A stretch of 64,000 nucleotides of DNA from positions 47,242 through 111,241 of the forward strand of contig CAVOZJ010000034.1 of the NCBI GenBank assembly GCA_963700885.1, read 5' to 3'. Origin of the DNA: Anderseniella sp963700885. GTDB taxonomy: Bacteria > Pseudomonadota > Alphaproteobacteria > Rhizobiales > Aestuariivirgaceae. Both the position numbers and the translations under genes were made by a program. Every line of letters starts with the position of its first letter. Within the stretch, counting starts at the first letter, position 1. The notes beneath the pieces were generated by a model. It saw only the letters and a program-made list of their open reading frames with translations, did not search any database and was not told the DNA's origin. Of the stretch, positions 54,616 to 62,354 are shown one piece after another.

Positions 54616-56061
54616 TCAGTGACCGGGGCCTCCGGCATCTGCGAGAACCGTCATGTCGCCACCGCCGCCACCTGCGCCGCCACCGCCATAGACCACGGAC
54701 TTGAGGCCAGCCTCAGCAAGCCAGAAATCGCGCTTCGCATTGTCGGCCATGAGGTCTGAGTTGATCTTGGCGCGCACATCCTGAAGCAGTTCAAACGTGC
54801 TGGTGATCATGCCGTTGTTGTTCAGCAGCGCTTGTTCCTGCAGCACCTTTCTGAGAGGTGCGACTGCGTCCAGATGATGTCGGGCAATGTCATATCGGCC
54901 ACGATAGGCTTCATAGGCTGTTCGAGCCTCTGACCTGATTTGCACAGCGCGTTCCGCCACCAGATTGGCTGCCCGCATATAGGCCAGTTCAGCCTTGCGC
55001 AGCCGGGCCTGACCGCTGTCAAAAATCGGAATCACAAAGTCGAACTCAATGTTGCCGGAGACTTCATCCCCGCCGTCTTCGCCGCGCTCTATCTCAACGC
55101 CGCCGGACAGGTCGAGATCGCTGACATATCGCGTTGCCTGTGTCAGGCCATAGCTGCGCGCCACGATCTCCAGATCAGCCTTAGCAATCATTAGGTCGAT
55201 TCGATTGCGCAGGGCCTCGGCAACAATGCCGGGTTTGCGGTTAATCTGTGCAGGCAGCGGAGGCAGCTTGTTCGGTACGGAGAACTCAGTCTCGTTGCCC
55301 CAAATTCCCATCTTCCGGGTCAACACCTGTTTGGCCTCGCGAGCTTCCAGCCGCGCACTGGCGAGCTGGGCTGTCAGTTCGGCATAATTGACATGTTCGC
55401 GGGCTTGCTCAGCTTTGGGGATGGCACCTGTTGAACCAAGCTGCGCTGCAAGCTCGGACCCGGCATCTGCTGCGGCAATAGCTTGTTTTACATGGCCTGC
55501 CCGCTCCCAGGCCGAGACAGAATTGATCCACGCAACCCGTGTATCATTCGCCACGCGAAGGGTAGCCTCTATCGCTTTCAACTGCGCTTTGCGTAATTTC
55601 GCCTCAGCCACACTCACTCGATCCTTATGAGACATCGCTCTGGCGATATTGGTCGTAATGAGTGACTCAATCGTTCTGGCCACACCAATCTTGCCAAAAA
55701 ACATCGTCAGCTTCGGGTTTGCTGGAAGGGCTTCCTGCCAGACGTCAGCCGAAGACATGCCAATATCAGCATAGGCCGCTTGCAGACCTTTATTGCTGAG
55801 CAACGCTACCTGCACGGCTGTTTCTGCATCAATGGTTTTCTTGTGGATCAGCTGATGCACGCGCGATGCTGTGGCACCCGCCTCCTGGTGCGACTGAACC
55901 CATACGGAATCCTTGTTGATAGTCTCACGGGTTTTGTCCTCGATTTCGGCAAAGCCGCGCGTTGGGTCAGAGAACGCGTTGATTTCAGCTTGCGTAGCGC
56001 ATCCGGTGAGGAGCAACCCGAGCGATACGACAGTGATATTCTTGATGATGGGGAGGGTCAT
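54616..56061 (-). CDS. TolC-family outer-membrane lipoprotein
   Basis: 481 residues. Lipoprotein signal with lipobox LLTGC. Long helical outer-membrane efflux repeats (NKGLQAAYADIGMSSADVWQ, PNKLPPLPAQINRKPGIVAE). The C-terminus is Gly-rich (YGGGGAGGGGGDM). A CusC/TolC-type exit duct, though no RND pump genes are in the window. Overlaps the upstream small lipoprotein gene by 4 bp; 58 bp upstream of the oxidase gene. Confidence 0.9.
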   Translation of the reverse strand: MTLPIIKNITVVSLGLLLTGCATQAEINAFSDPTRGFAEIEDKTRETINKDSVWVQSHQEAGATASRVHQLIHKKTIDAETAVQVALLSNKGLQAAYADIGMSSADVWQEALPANPKLTMFFGKIGVARTIESLITTNIARAMSHKDRVSVAEAKLRKAQLKAIEATLRVANDTRVAWINSVSAWERAGHVKQAIAAADAGSELAAQLGSTGAIPKAEQAREHVNYAELTAQLASARLEAREAKQVLTRKMGIWGNETEFSVPNKLPPLPAQINRKPGIVAEALRNRIDLMIAKADLEIVARSYGLTQATRYVSDLDLSGGVEIERGEDGGDEVSGNIEFDFVIPIFDSGQARLRKAELAYMRAANLVAERAVQIRSEARTAYEAYRGRYDIARHHLDAVAPLRKVLQEQALLNNNGMITSTFELLQDVRAKINSDLMADNAKRDFWLAEAGLKSVVYGGGGAGGGGGDMTVLADAGGPGH

Positions 56062-56297
56062 TGTGAATTGCCCTCCGGCTTTTCAGCATCAACAGCCGTG
56101 TCCGTCCAAGGCTTAGGTTCGACAACCGTACGTGAATGATATCCAGCCACCACGCCGTGATAGTGCACACCGCTCGATTCCTTTTCCGGGTCAACCGGAT
56201 CACGGTGCGAAAGCACATCAAAACGATCTGGCTCTGCCTGGGCTGCACACCCTGTCGCCACAAGCACTACTGCCAGCAACATCAACTTGTTCTTCAT
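56058..56297 (-). CDS. Small lipoprotein, copper-operon associated
   Basis: 79 residues: signal MKNKLMLLAVVLVATGC with lipobox ATGC, then a polar, proline-containing tail (HRDPVDPEKESSGVHYHGVV). No recognised domain. It overlaps the TolC gene start by 4 bp and so heads the operon lipoprotein-tolC-oxidase-cupredoxin-cusF. Confidence 0.75.
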   Translation of the reverse strand: MKNKLMLLAVVLVATGCAAQAEPDRFDVLSHRDPVDPEKESSGVHYHGVVAGYHSRTVVEPKPWTDTAVDAEKPEGNSQ

Positions 56298-56461
56298 TTT
56301 TTTGATTGCCCGAAGGCACCCCTGCTACACCTGAATTTCAAATGAAATCTGTCCTGTTTCCCGTTTCGGCAAACAAGATCAAAGTGCACGTACGGCTGCT
56401 GCGCGATGACTGACACCCAATTGAAATGGGTGCCAATAGACGCAATTCAGGCGTGAACGTG

Positions 56462-56857
56462 CTAGATGGCGGGATTGGGCGGTGGGTTTTGTGAGCCAGG
56501 TGACCAGGCAATGGCGGTGGCCAAATAGACAGAGGCAGGCGATGCAGCAGGCAGCATGGTGCCGAATACCTGAAGCTCGCAGGCTTGTGCAAACTGGCAA
56601 GGCACCTCACAGCAATCATCTGACATTGATGAACTGTCGCCAGTTTTATGGGTCATATCGTGTTGCGCGGCAGATGACTGATGCATCTTGTGGCCAGCAT
56701 GATCATGACTTTCAGACATCAAGGCCTGAACTGGTGCCATCATGGAGCCATGGTTCATGGAGGCGTGCGCCTGTGCATGCGACGCAACCATAGTCTGGGC
56801 AATCAGCCAGACAAAAATCATCACAATGTTGATGGCACGATTCACGAACAACTCCAT
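56462..56857 (-). CDS. His/Met/Cys-rich secreted protein, probable copper binder
   Basis: 131 residues from ATG 56857. N-terminal signal helix (IVMIFVWLIAQTMVASHAQA) followed by HASMNHGSMMAPVQALMSES, HDHAGHKMHQ, and DDCCEVPCQFAQACEL. The density of His, Met and Cys suggests a copper-binding or CopL-like role; no family assignment. It lies upstream of the copper operon on the same strand, 164 bp away, with a dyad 59 bp before its start. Confidence 0.65.
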   Translation of the reverse strand: MELFVNRAINIVMIFVWLIAQTMVASHAQAHASMNHGSMMAPVQALMSESHDHAGHKMHQSSAAQHDMTHKTGDSSSMSDDCCEVPCQFAQACELQVFGTMLPAASPASVYLATAIAWSPGSQNPPPNPAI

Positions 56858-57267
56858 TTCAAGCACCCCAAAGTGCCGAAAAGCCATTAAAAGTCAAATG
56901 AACTCATTGTCACCTACAGTGTACAGTTCACTGTGCCGTCATACGAGTGCAGATGCGTTAACAAGACCAGTGAATGTCGGCTTCTAGGTAATGCAATGCA
57001 GTCAAATTCGCGTGTTTAAAGGTCTGCTCAGGGTCGGCAGCACAAGTTTGATTTGAAAATCGAAGGGCAACTTTGTCCGCATTGCCGCCATTCGACATGA
57101 CTGAAAATATGTTTGTACTGGCGTCGGCTCAGCGCTTGAAAGTAGAAATGATTGGCTGAAGGCTCTGTGTGGTGAATATGCATGGAGTGCAAAACCAGCT
57201 GACGCACCGCTACGCTGGCTGGATTTCCGGTACCCCGGGGCTGTTTGGGGCCCCCTTTGGGGGAAAC
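56858..57267. other. Upstream region of the copper gene block
   Basis: 410 bp. Contains the 19-bp dyad at 56916-56934 and, near 57240-57265, GC-rich runs that could fold (CGGGGC...GGGGCCCCC). Otherwise no ORF or RNA gene I can support. The tRNA-Thr 3' fragment begins at 57268. Confidence 0.4.
56916..56934. promoter_or_regulatory. Candidate operator dyad
   Basis: ACAGTG - TACAGTT - CACTGT: a perfect 6-bp inverted repeat with 7-bp spacer, 59 bp upstream of the His/Met-rich gene. The size and spacing resemble MerR/CueR- or CopY-type operators but no regulator gene is in the window. Function inferred from position only. Confidence 0.4.
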
Positions 57268-57313
57268 TGGTGCCGCAAGAGGGAATCGAACCCCCGACCC
57301 CATCATTACGAAT
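57268..57313 (-). tRNA. tRNA-Thr(CGU) 3' fragment (attachment-site remnant)
   Basis: On the minus strand this reads, 5' to 3', the anticodon loop TTCGTAA (anticodon CGT), the 3' side of the anticodon stem, a variable region, the T-arm GGGGGTTCGATTCCC and the acceptor 3' strand ending CCA. The 5' half (D-arm, 5' acceptor) is absent: homology ends inside the anticodon arm and unrelated sequence follows from 57314. It is not a functional tRNA. Such 3' fragments are left at the far end of elements that integrate into tRNA genes; by polarity, the element lies at higher coordinates. Confidence 0.8.
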
Positions 57314-57749
57314 TAGGCAAACTCGGTTTGTAGCTGTTTGTAAGGAGCTGGCGGGCTTTGGCTAAACTCTTGATCTAAAAAGGCTTCCACTTTGCAGGCT
57401 TTGTACGATGTTGGCAGGCCTTGTATCGTACACCGTACTCATTCCGTACTAATTCTTAAGAGACACTCGACCCTTGGGAAGCCGTTGATGGATGAAAATT
57501 ATGTTATCGCGAGGAACCGATCAGATGAGCCAGGCGCTCACTTAATTTAAAATGCACCTGGTTTCAAAACCCTGTCCGAACCGGGTGGCGAGAACTCTCG
57601 GCCGTGCAAGAAGGCGCGAAGAACTCTCTGGAGTACGCAATTCGCATCATTGCAGCGGATGGGACCCCAGATTGGCCGCATGCAAAAACTGGCTTTTATG
57701 GGCTGCGAAAGAAGCTGCCTGAAATCTTGCGGGAACTTGACACGCCCGG
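57314..57749. other. AT-rich region inside the putative integrated element
   Basis: 436 bp directly next to the tRNA fragment. Contains two pairs of direct repeats: GCAGGC(T/C)TTGTA at 57394 and 57414, and CCGTACT at 57433 and 57444. A possible gene remnant ends at 57753. No integrase gene is visible. Confidence 0.45.
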
Positions 57750-57753
57750 CTAG
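57604..57753 (+). CDS. Possible small protein or C-terminal gene remnant
   Basis: A 49-codon frame from GTG, ending SLEYAIRIIAADGTPDWPHA and KTGFYGLRKKLPEILRELDTPG split by nothing in between. Composition looks protein-like, and the frame is open upstream to about 57516 without a convincing start. It overlaps the convergent photolyase stop. I do not recognise it; it may be the tail of an island gene. Confidence 0.3.
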   Translation: MQEGAKNSLEYAIRIIAADGTPDWPHAKTGFYGLRKKLPEILRELDTPG

Positions 57754-59309
57754 AGCGCCTCAAGGACCCTGGCTGCGCTGGCGCGATAGGCCGCCTTCTT
57801 GTCATCGCTCATCCTGTCCCACGTTCGAAAGACCTGCCCCAGTCTCGGATTGACGCGCAGTTTGTCTTCATTGCGGATCAGAAAATCCCAATAGAGAGCG
57901 TTGAACGGACAAGCATCATCACCAGTCTTTTGCCTTACATTGTAGTGACACTTGCCACAGTGATCGGACATCTTGTTGATGTAGTTCCCGCTTGCAGCAT
58001 ATGGCTTGGAACCCAGCAGGCCACCGTCCGCAAATTGGCTCATCCCGATGACATTAGGGGCCTCAACCCATTCAAAAGCGTCGAAATAGACGGCTAGGTA
58101 CCATTCATGCACCACTTTGGGATCGACGCCGACCAGCATGGCGAAATTTCCCGTAACCATCAGCCGTTGGATGTGGTGCGCATAGGCTTCGTCTCGGGTC
58201 TGGCCAATAGCCGCTGCCAAACAAGCCATGTCGGTTTCGCCGGTCCAGTAGAATTCTGGCAGATCCCGGGAGGCTTCAAAATAATTCTCTTCGGTGTAGC
58301 CCGGCATATTCAGCCAATAGATCCCCCGGACGTATTCTCTCCAGCCGATGATTTGTCGAATGAATCCTTCGACGGCATTGAGCGGGGCATGACCTTCGTA
58401 ATAGGCGCGCTCGACGCAACGGCATACCTCGAGCGGGTCCAAAAGGCCTGCGTTAAAATATAGGGACAGAACGGAATGATAAAGAAACGGTTCACCGCTT
58501 AGCATTGCATCCTGAAAATTCCCGAAATTCGGCAGCGCATGCTCAACGAAATGGGCCAATGCAGCGCGCGCACCTGCACGCGTAACTGCGCACCGGAAAG
58601 GGCGCAGTTTGCCGAAGTTATTGGGAAACTCCTTCTCAACCAGAGCAAGCACGTCTTCGGTCAATTCGTCCGGTTTTTCGATAAACGGCGAGGGTATGAA
58701 AAGATCAGCTTGGGCGGGATTGCGGTTTTCTTTATCAAAGTTCCACTTGCCGCCCTCGGGCTGATCACCTTGCATCAACAAGCCGGTCTTTCTGCGCATT
58801 TCCCGATAGAAAAACTCCATCCGCAACTGTTTGCGCCCCTGCGCCCAGTGTTGAAACTCCGCATGGCTAGCTAAAAACCGCGTGTCCTCCATACACTGGA
58901 CATTTACGCCCAGATCATCGGGCCAGGTTTGCATCTCGGCCTTCAAGCGATACTCGCCCGGTTCGGTCACGATTACACCCCCGGCACCGTGGTGCGTGAC
59001 TGCGCGTTTGACTTCACCGCGCAGCGACCCGGTGTTTTCGGGATCTGTCAGGCGCGAGTAGCTGACGCGCCAACCGGCCGTCCCAAGTTCATCGGCGAAA
59101 TGGCGCATGGCAGAGAAAATAAATGCGATTTTCTTTTTGTGATGTGGGACATATTTGGCCTCTTCGAGCACCTCTGCCATCAGAACAATGTCCTTGTGCG
59201 GGTCCGCATTCTTAAGCGCGTGCATGTTGGGCGAAAGTTGATCCCCCAGGATCAAAACCACACGCGGGCGATCAGTGCCGATTTGCGGTTCAGAAGACGC
59301 GATCACCAC
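57750..59309 (-). CDS. FeS-type cryptochrome/photolyase (FeS-BCP, (6-4) photolyase-like)
   Basis: 519 residues. N-terminal PRK/photolyase alpha-beta domain with LILGDQLSPN. C-terminal FAD-binding helical region. The cysteine pattern MSDHCGKCHYNVRQKTGDDA followed by CPFNALYWDF, together with an earlier Cys, is the [4Fe-4S] signature of the bacterial FeS-BCP/PhrB group, which repairs (6-4) photoproducts or acts as a photoreceptor. The start overlaps the SDR stop by 7 bp. Last gene of a four-gene operon. Confidence 0.92.
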   Translation of the reverse strand: MVIASSEPQIGTDRPRVVLILGDQLSPNMHALKNADPHKDIVLMAEVLEEAKYVPHHKKKIAFIFSAMRHFADELGTAGWRVSYSRLTDPENTGSLRGEVKRAVTHHGAGGVIVTEPGEYRLKAEMQTWPDDLGVNVQCMEDTRFLASHAEFQHWAQGRKQLRMEFFYREMRRKTGLLMQGDQPEGGKWNFDKENRNPAQADLFIPSPFIEKPDELTEDVLALVEKEFPNNFGKLRPFRCAVTRAGARAALAHFVEHALPNFGNFQDAMLSGEPFLYHSVLSLYFNAGLLDPLEVCRCVERAYYEGHAPLNAVEGFIRQIIGWREYVRGIYWLNMPGYTEENYFEASRDLPEFYWTGETDMACLAAAIGQTRDEAYAHHIQRLMVTGNFAMLVGVDPKVVHEWYLAVYFDAFEWVEAPNVIGMSQFADGGLLGSKPYAASGNYINKMSDHCGKCHYNVRQKTGDDACPFNALYWDFLIRNEDKLRVNPRLGQVFRTWDRMSDDKKAAYRASAARVLEAL

Positions 59310-59965
59310 GGTACCTTTTGTCCTGACCAGTCGAAGAACTGCCCACTGTCGCTAGGCGTAAGGTTATCGATGACATTCAGCAGGTTGCTTGCAGCCTGCG
59401 GCGGCGGAACCGTGTTATGTTGCGGGTAGTTCTGTGTAAACTTGGTCGCGACGGTGCCGGGGTGCAATACCGCGCAAACCAGATGCTTGTGCGTCCGCTT
59501 CAGTTCAACCGATGCCGTTCTGATCACTTGGTTGAGGGCAGCTTTTGATGCGCGATAGGAGTACCAGCCGCCAAGTCCATTGTCCCCGATTGACCCGACG
59601 CGCGCAGAGAGTGCCGCAAAAACGGCCCTCCTGTCCCTCTTCAGCAAGCGTTTGGCATGCTTTAAAACCAAAGCGGGCCCAATCGTGTTCACCGCAAACA
59701 GATTTGCCATCTCATCTGCGGACAAAGCCAGAATCGACTTTTCTGGTCCTCGGTCGCTCGACAGGATGCCAGTTGCAACCACGATCAAATCGAACATGGT
59801 CTCCAGACTTCCCAGTTTTTCAGATACATTGGCTTCGCAGGTTATGTCCAGGCTGTCCTGGGACCGAGAAAGACAAGTGACCCGGTTTCCCCTGGTTTCC
59901 AGCTCGTTTGCCAGTGCTTGCCCGATGCCGCCTGAGGCACCAATGACGAGTGCATGTCTTTCCAT
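59303..59965 (-). CDS. SDR-family protein (CsgA-like) in light-response operon
   Basis: 220 residues from ATG 59965 with AGGATA upstream; the frame extends 22 codons but into the TspO gene. Cofactor motif LVIGASGGIGQALA, NTIGP, active-site Tyr/Lys in YSYRASKAALNQV. C-terminal signature VLHPGTVATKFT is typical of CsgA-like SDRs found with photolyases. Substrate unknown. 14 bp after tspO. Confidence 0.88.
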   Translation of the reverse strand: MERHALVIGASGGIGQALANELETRGNRVTCLSRSQDSLDITCEANVSEKLGSLETMFDLIVVATGILSSDRGPEKSILALSADEMANLFAVNTIGPALVLKHAKRLLKRDRRAVFAALSARVGSIGDNGLGGWYSYRASKAALNQVIRTASVELKRTHKHLVCAVLHPGTVATKFTQNYPQHNTVPPPQAASNLLNVIDNLTPSDSGQFFDWSGQKVPW

Positions 59966-59979
59966 GGTCAATATCCTGC

Positions 59980-60432
59980 CTAGTTGAGATGGACGATCGC
60001 GGCATTCAGGGCCGACGCAAAGCCCACCCATGCGACGTATGGAAGAAAGAGCAGTGCGGACAGGCGGTCAGGACGCCACGCGGCCCGAAAGAAGAGCACA
60101 ATGGTCAGCAGAAGGCAAAGAATGATGATTAGTGCCAACGCTGGCTTCTGAGCGGCGAAAAACACCGGCGGCCACAAGAAGTTCAAGCCAATTTGTACAA
60201 TCCAAAGGCGCATCAGAGACGTTTGGCCTTCATGCTGCCACACCCGCCAGCCTACGTAGGCGATAATCAGATACAACACCGTCCACACCGGTCCGAATAC
60301 CCAGTTGGGTGGATTGAAAAACGGCTTTTGCAGAGCCCCGTACCATTCGCCCGGAGCAGTTAGCGTGCCAATCGCGATTCCACCGCCCATGACCAAAATC
60401 AGGAAAATCAGAAATGAACCTAAGTTTTTCAT
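59980..60432 (-). CDS. tspO: TspO/MBR family tryptophan-rich sensory protein
   Basis: 150 residues with five predicted helices and the family core TLTAPGEWYGALQKPFFNPP, WVFGPVWTVLYLIIAYVGW, and the later LNFLWPPVFF. TspO proteins bind porphyrins and act in photooxidative stress or pigment regulation. ATG 60432 has GAGG 9 bases upstream. 51 bp downstream of the DCC gene. Confidence 0.93.
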   Translation of the reverse strand: MKNLGSFLIFLILVMGGGIAIGTLTAPGEWYGALQKPFFNPPNWVFGPVWTVLYLIIAYVGWRVWQHEGQTSLMRLWIVQIGLNFLWPPVFFAAQKPALALIIILCLLLTIVLFFRAAWRPDRLSALLFLPYVAWVGFASALNAAIVHLN

Positions 60433-60483
60433 GATGATCAGGCCTCTAATGTGAGCGGGAGAAAATGTCGGGGATCATCTCGC

Positions 60484-60888
60484 TTATGGTCTGCCAAATA
60501 CCCGCTGGTATCTGCTGAAACCCAGCACGATCACGGGTCGTATGCGCAGGAAAAGACGGTATAATACTTCCAAAATGGAAACTGCGCCCGGGAGGCTTGC
60601 CGCTCTCGCCAACCAACGCCAGGCCGGTATGACGCGCCAAACTTCGACGAACCCCTGCGCGCCGGACACTTGCCGGCCGTCTGCCAAACGAACATGGAAC
60701 CGTGCCATCGCTTCCGACCGAATGATCCTGTCGTCTCCCACAAAGCGCTCGGATGAAACGTCGACAAGGTTAAGTTCTTGATCGGTGTCAGCCCGTTTGT
60801 AGTAACCGATTTCCGACGAACACAGCGGGCAGGACCCGTCGTAGAATACGGTCAGCGTATGCGGCTTGTTTTGGATCACAGTACTCAA
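60484..60888 (-). CDS. DCC family thiol-disulphide oxidoreductase-like protein (DUF393)
   Basis: 134 residues. Carries the DCC motif VFYDGSCPLCSSEIGYYKR, followed by LNLVDVSS and RFHVRLADGRQVSGAQGF. The start is TTG 60888 or GTG 60879; no clear ribosome site. Such proteins commonly accompany photolyases and TspO. First gene of the operon. Confidence 0.88.
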   Translation of the reverse strand: MSTVIQNKPHTLTVFYDGSCPLCSSEIGYYKRADTDQELNLVDVSSERFVGDDRIIRSEAMARFHVRLADGRQVSGAQGFVEVWRVIPAWRWLARAASLPGAVSILEVLYRLFLRIRPVIVLGFSRYQRVFGRP

Positions 60889-61151
60889 TTCAGAAGACCC
60901 TGTATGTCACGCCTAATCAGGTCAAAGGCCTTCCCTTGATCGGCTCATATCTTTAACTTCTTATACCGTTTACACGATGCATGAGCGCCTTTGGACCACT
61001 TGTCGTCCGTTGCGTGACGGGATTGCTGAATGTCTTTATCAAATGGCGGTCGCAGCCAAATCGACCAACGCTCCCGACGAAAATTCTTGAAATATCAACA
61101 GAGGAGACACAGTTTTACAATGTATCGCCGCTCAAGACTGGATGATTTTTC

Positions 61152-61711
61152 ATGAGAATACTGACAGCAACTCTAGGCTTTTGCATCGCGTTCAGCTGGC
61201 TTTCAACAACTGCTGTCGGGGAACAGGTCTTGCTAGACACTTTCGACAATAATCCCCAAAACCGTTGGGAATTCATTGCGGACACTGTCATGGGCGGCGT
61301 ATCAACGGGGCAGGTCAGCTTTGCAATAAAAAAACGGGTCCGGATATGCACACCTGACTGGAAATGTCAGCACTGAGAACCGTGGCGGCTTCATACAAAT
61401 TAGGACAGAACTCACAGAGAAGCCATCAAACGACGCAAAGGGTGTACGAACTCATCACCCGCGGCAACGATCAAATGTACTTTGTACACCTCCGCACCAG
61501 CGGGACGATTTTGCCGTGGCAGTATTACCAAGGAAGCTTTGACGCGACGCAACGTTGGACAGAAGTGCGCATTCCATTTTCGGCCTTCAAAGCGTCCGGC
61601 CAGATGCTGAGATCGGAACCACGCCCAGGATCAATAAAATCAATCGGTATTGTGGCCTTTGGTCGCGACCACCAAGCTGAGGTCGATGTGCAAGAAATTG
61701 GCTTTTATTGA
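61152..61711 (+). pseudogene. CIA30-family protein, two frameshifts
   Basis: Signal peptide RILTATLGFCIAFSWLSTTA, then the CIA30 (complex I intermediate-associated 30 / NDUFAF1-like) pattern: LLDTFDNNPQNRWEFIADTV followed by MGGVSTGQVSF, NVSTENRGGFIQIRTEL (in another frame) and YELITRGNDQMYFVHLRTSG with RWTEVRIPFSAF. The frame breaks at the A-run near 61327-61333 and again near 61438-61442 (AAAGGGTG). Both sites are short homopolymers, so base-call errors or genuine decay are both possible. Domain sequence is otherwise intact. Confidence 0.75.
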
Positions 61712-61877
61712 CCCCGAGCGCCACTTTTTCCAGCTTCACTCAGTGCTGCCCAAATAGATTTGTCTTATCATGACCAGCTCCACTTGATTGGTCCGGTTTG
61801 AATGTTAGTTCATGAGTTGGCTTTGCTGCAATGGGATGATAGCCTGAGGTTCGGACAACAGTGTCTGTGCCAAAAAG

Positions 61878-62354
61878 TTATGCTTCAAGACTTTCCAACC
61901 AGGCCATTATGACCTCTGCTTCATGTGACTGCGGCACTTCTTCCAATTCCGATATTGCGTCGCCGATCGTTCGCCCCGTTTCAACACCCTCCCGACCACA
62001 CCTTCGGTTCTGCAGCCAAGCCTGCAATTGCTCATGCTTGGCGTTGGCAAGCGCCTCTGGAGCGTTCTCGAATACAAGCCTTCGCGCCAGTTCCCGATAT
62101 CGGTCATCCTCCATGGTTTCGGTGATTTCCGCCCGCTTGTGCCAGTCCCCTAGATGAAACGCCTGCATCCTATTTTCGTCAGTGCGACTAGGAAACCCTT
62201 CGTACATTCGGCTCTCAACCACCTGGGAGGGCTCGAAGGGAGGATAGCGCTGTTCCATTGCTTTACTCACACGGGCAACAAACTGGCCGTCAGCTCTCAC
62301 CACAGCTGCCCTACGGATGAGTTCGGCAATTGGCAGGTCAACAGCATCCTCTAG
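61878..62354 (-). pseudogene. sbcB: Exodeoxyribonuclease I, C-terminal part (interrupted by IS1380-family element)
   Basis: About 158 residues matching the C-terminal region of ExoI: LIRRAAVVRADGQFVARVSK, FEPSQVVESRMYEGFPSRTD, RYRELARRLVFENAPEALAN and AWLQNRR. ExoI is a 3'-5' single-strand exonuclease in recombination and mismatch repair. The insertion element begins immediately upstream at 62355. Joining across the element (removing it and one CTAG copy) restores the frame to MPALVDPALVAELEDAVDLP, which matches the family. Confidence 0.85.

Noticed and set aside
57314..57749. Integrase gene next to the tRNA fragment
   Set aside because: No frame in this interval shows tyrosine-recombinase motifs; the interval is too short.
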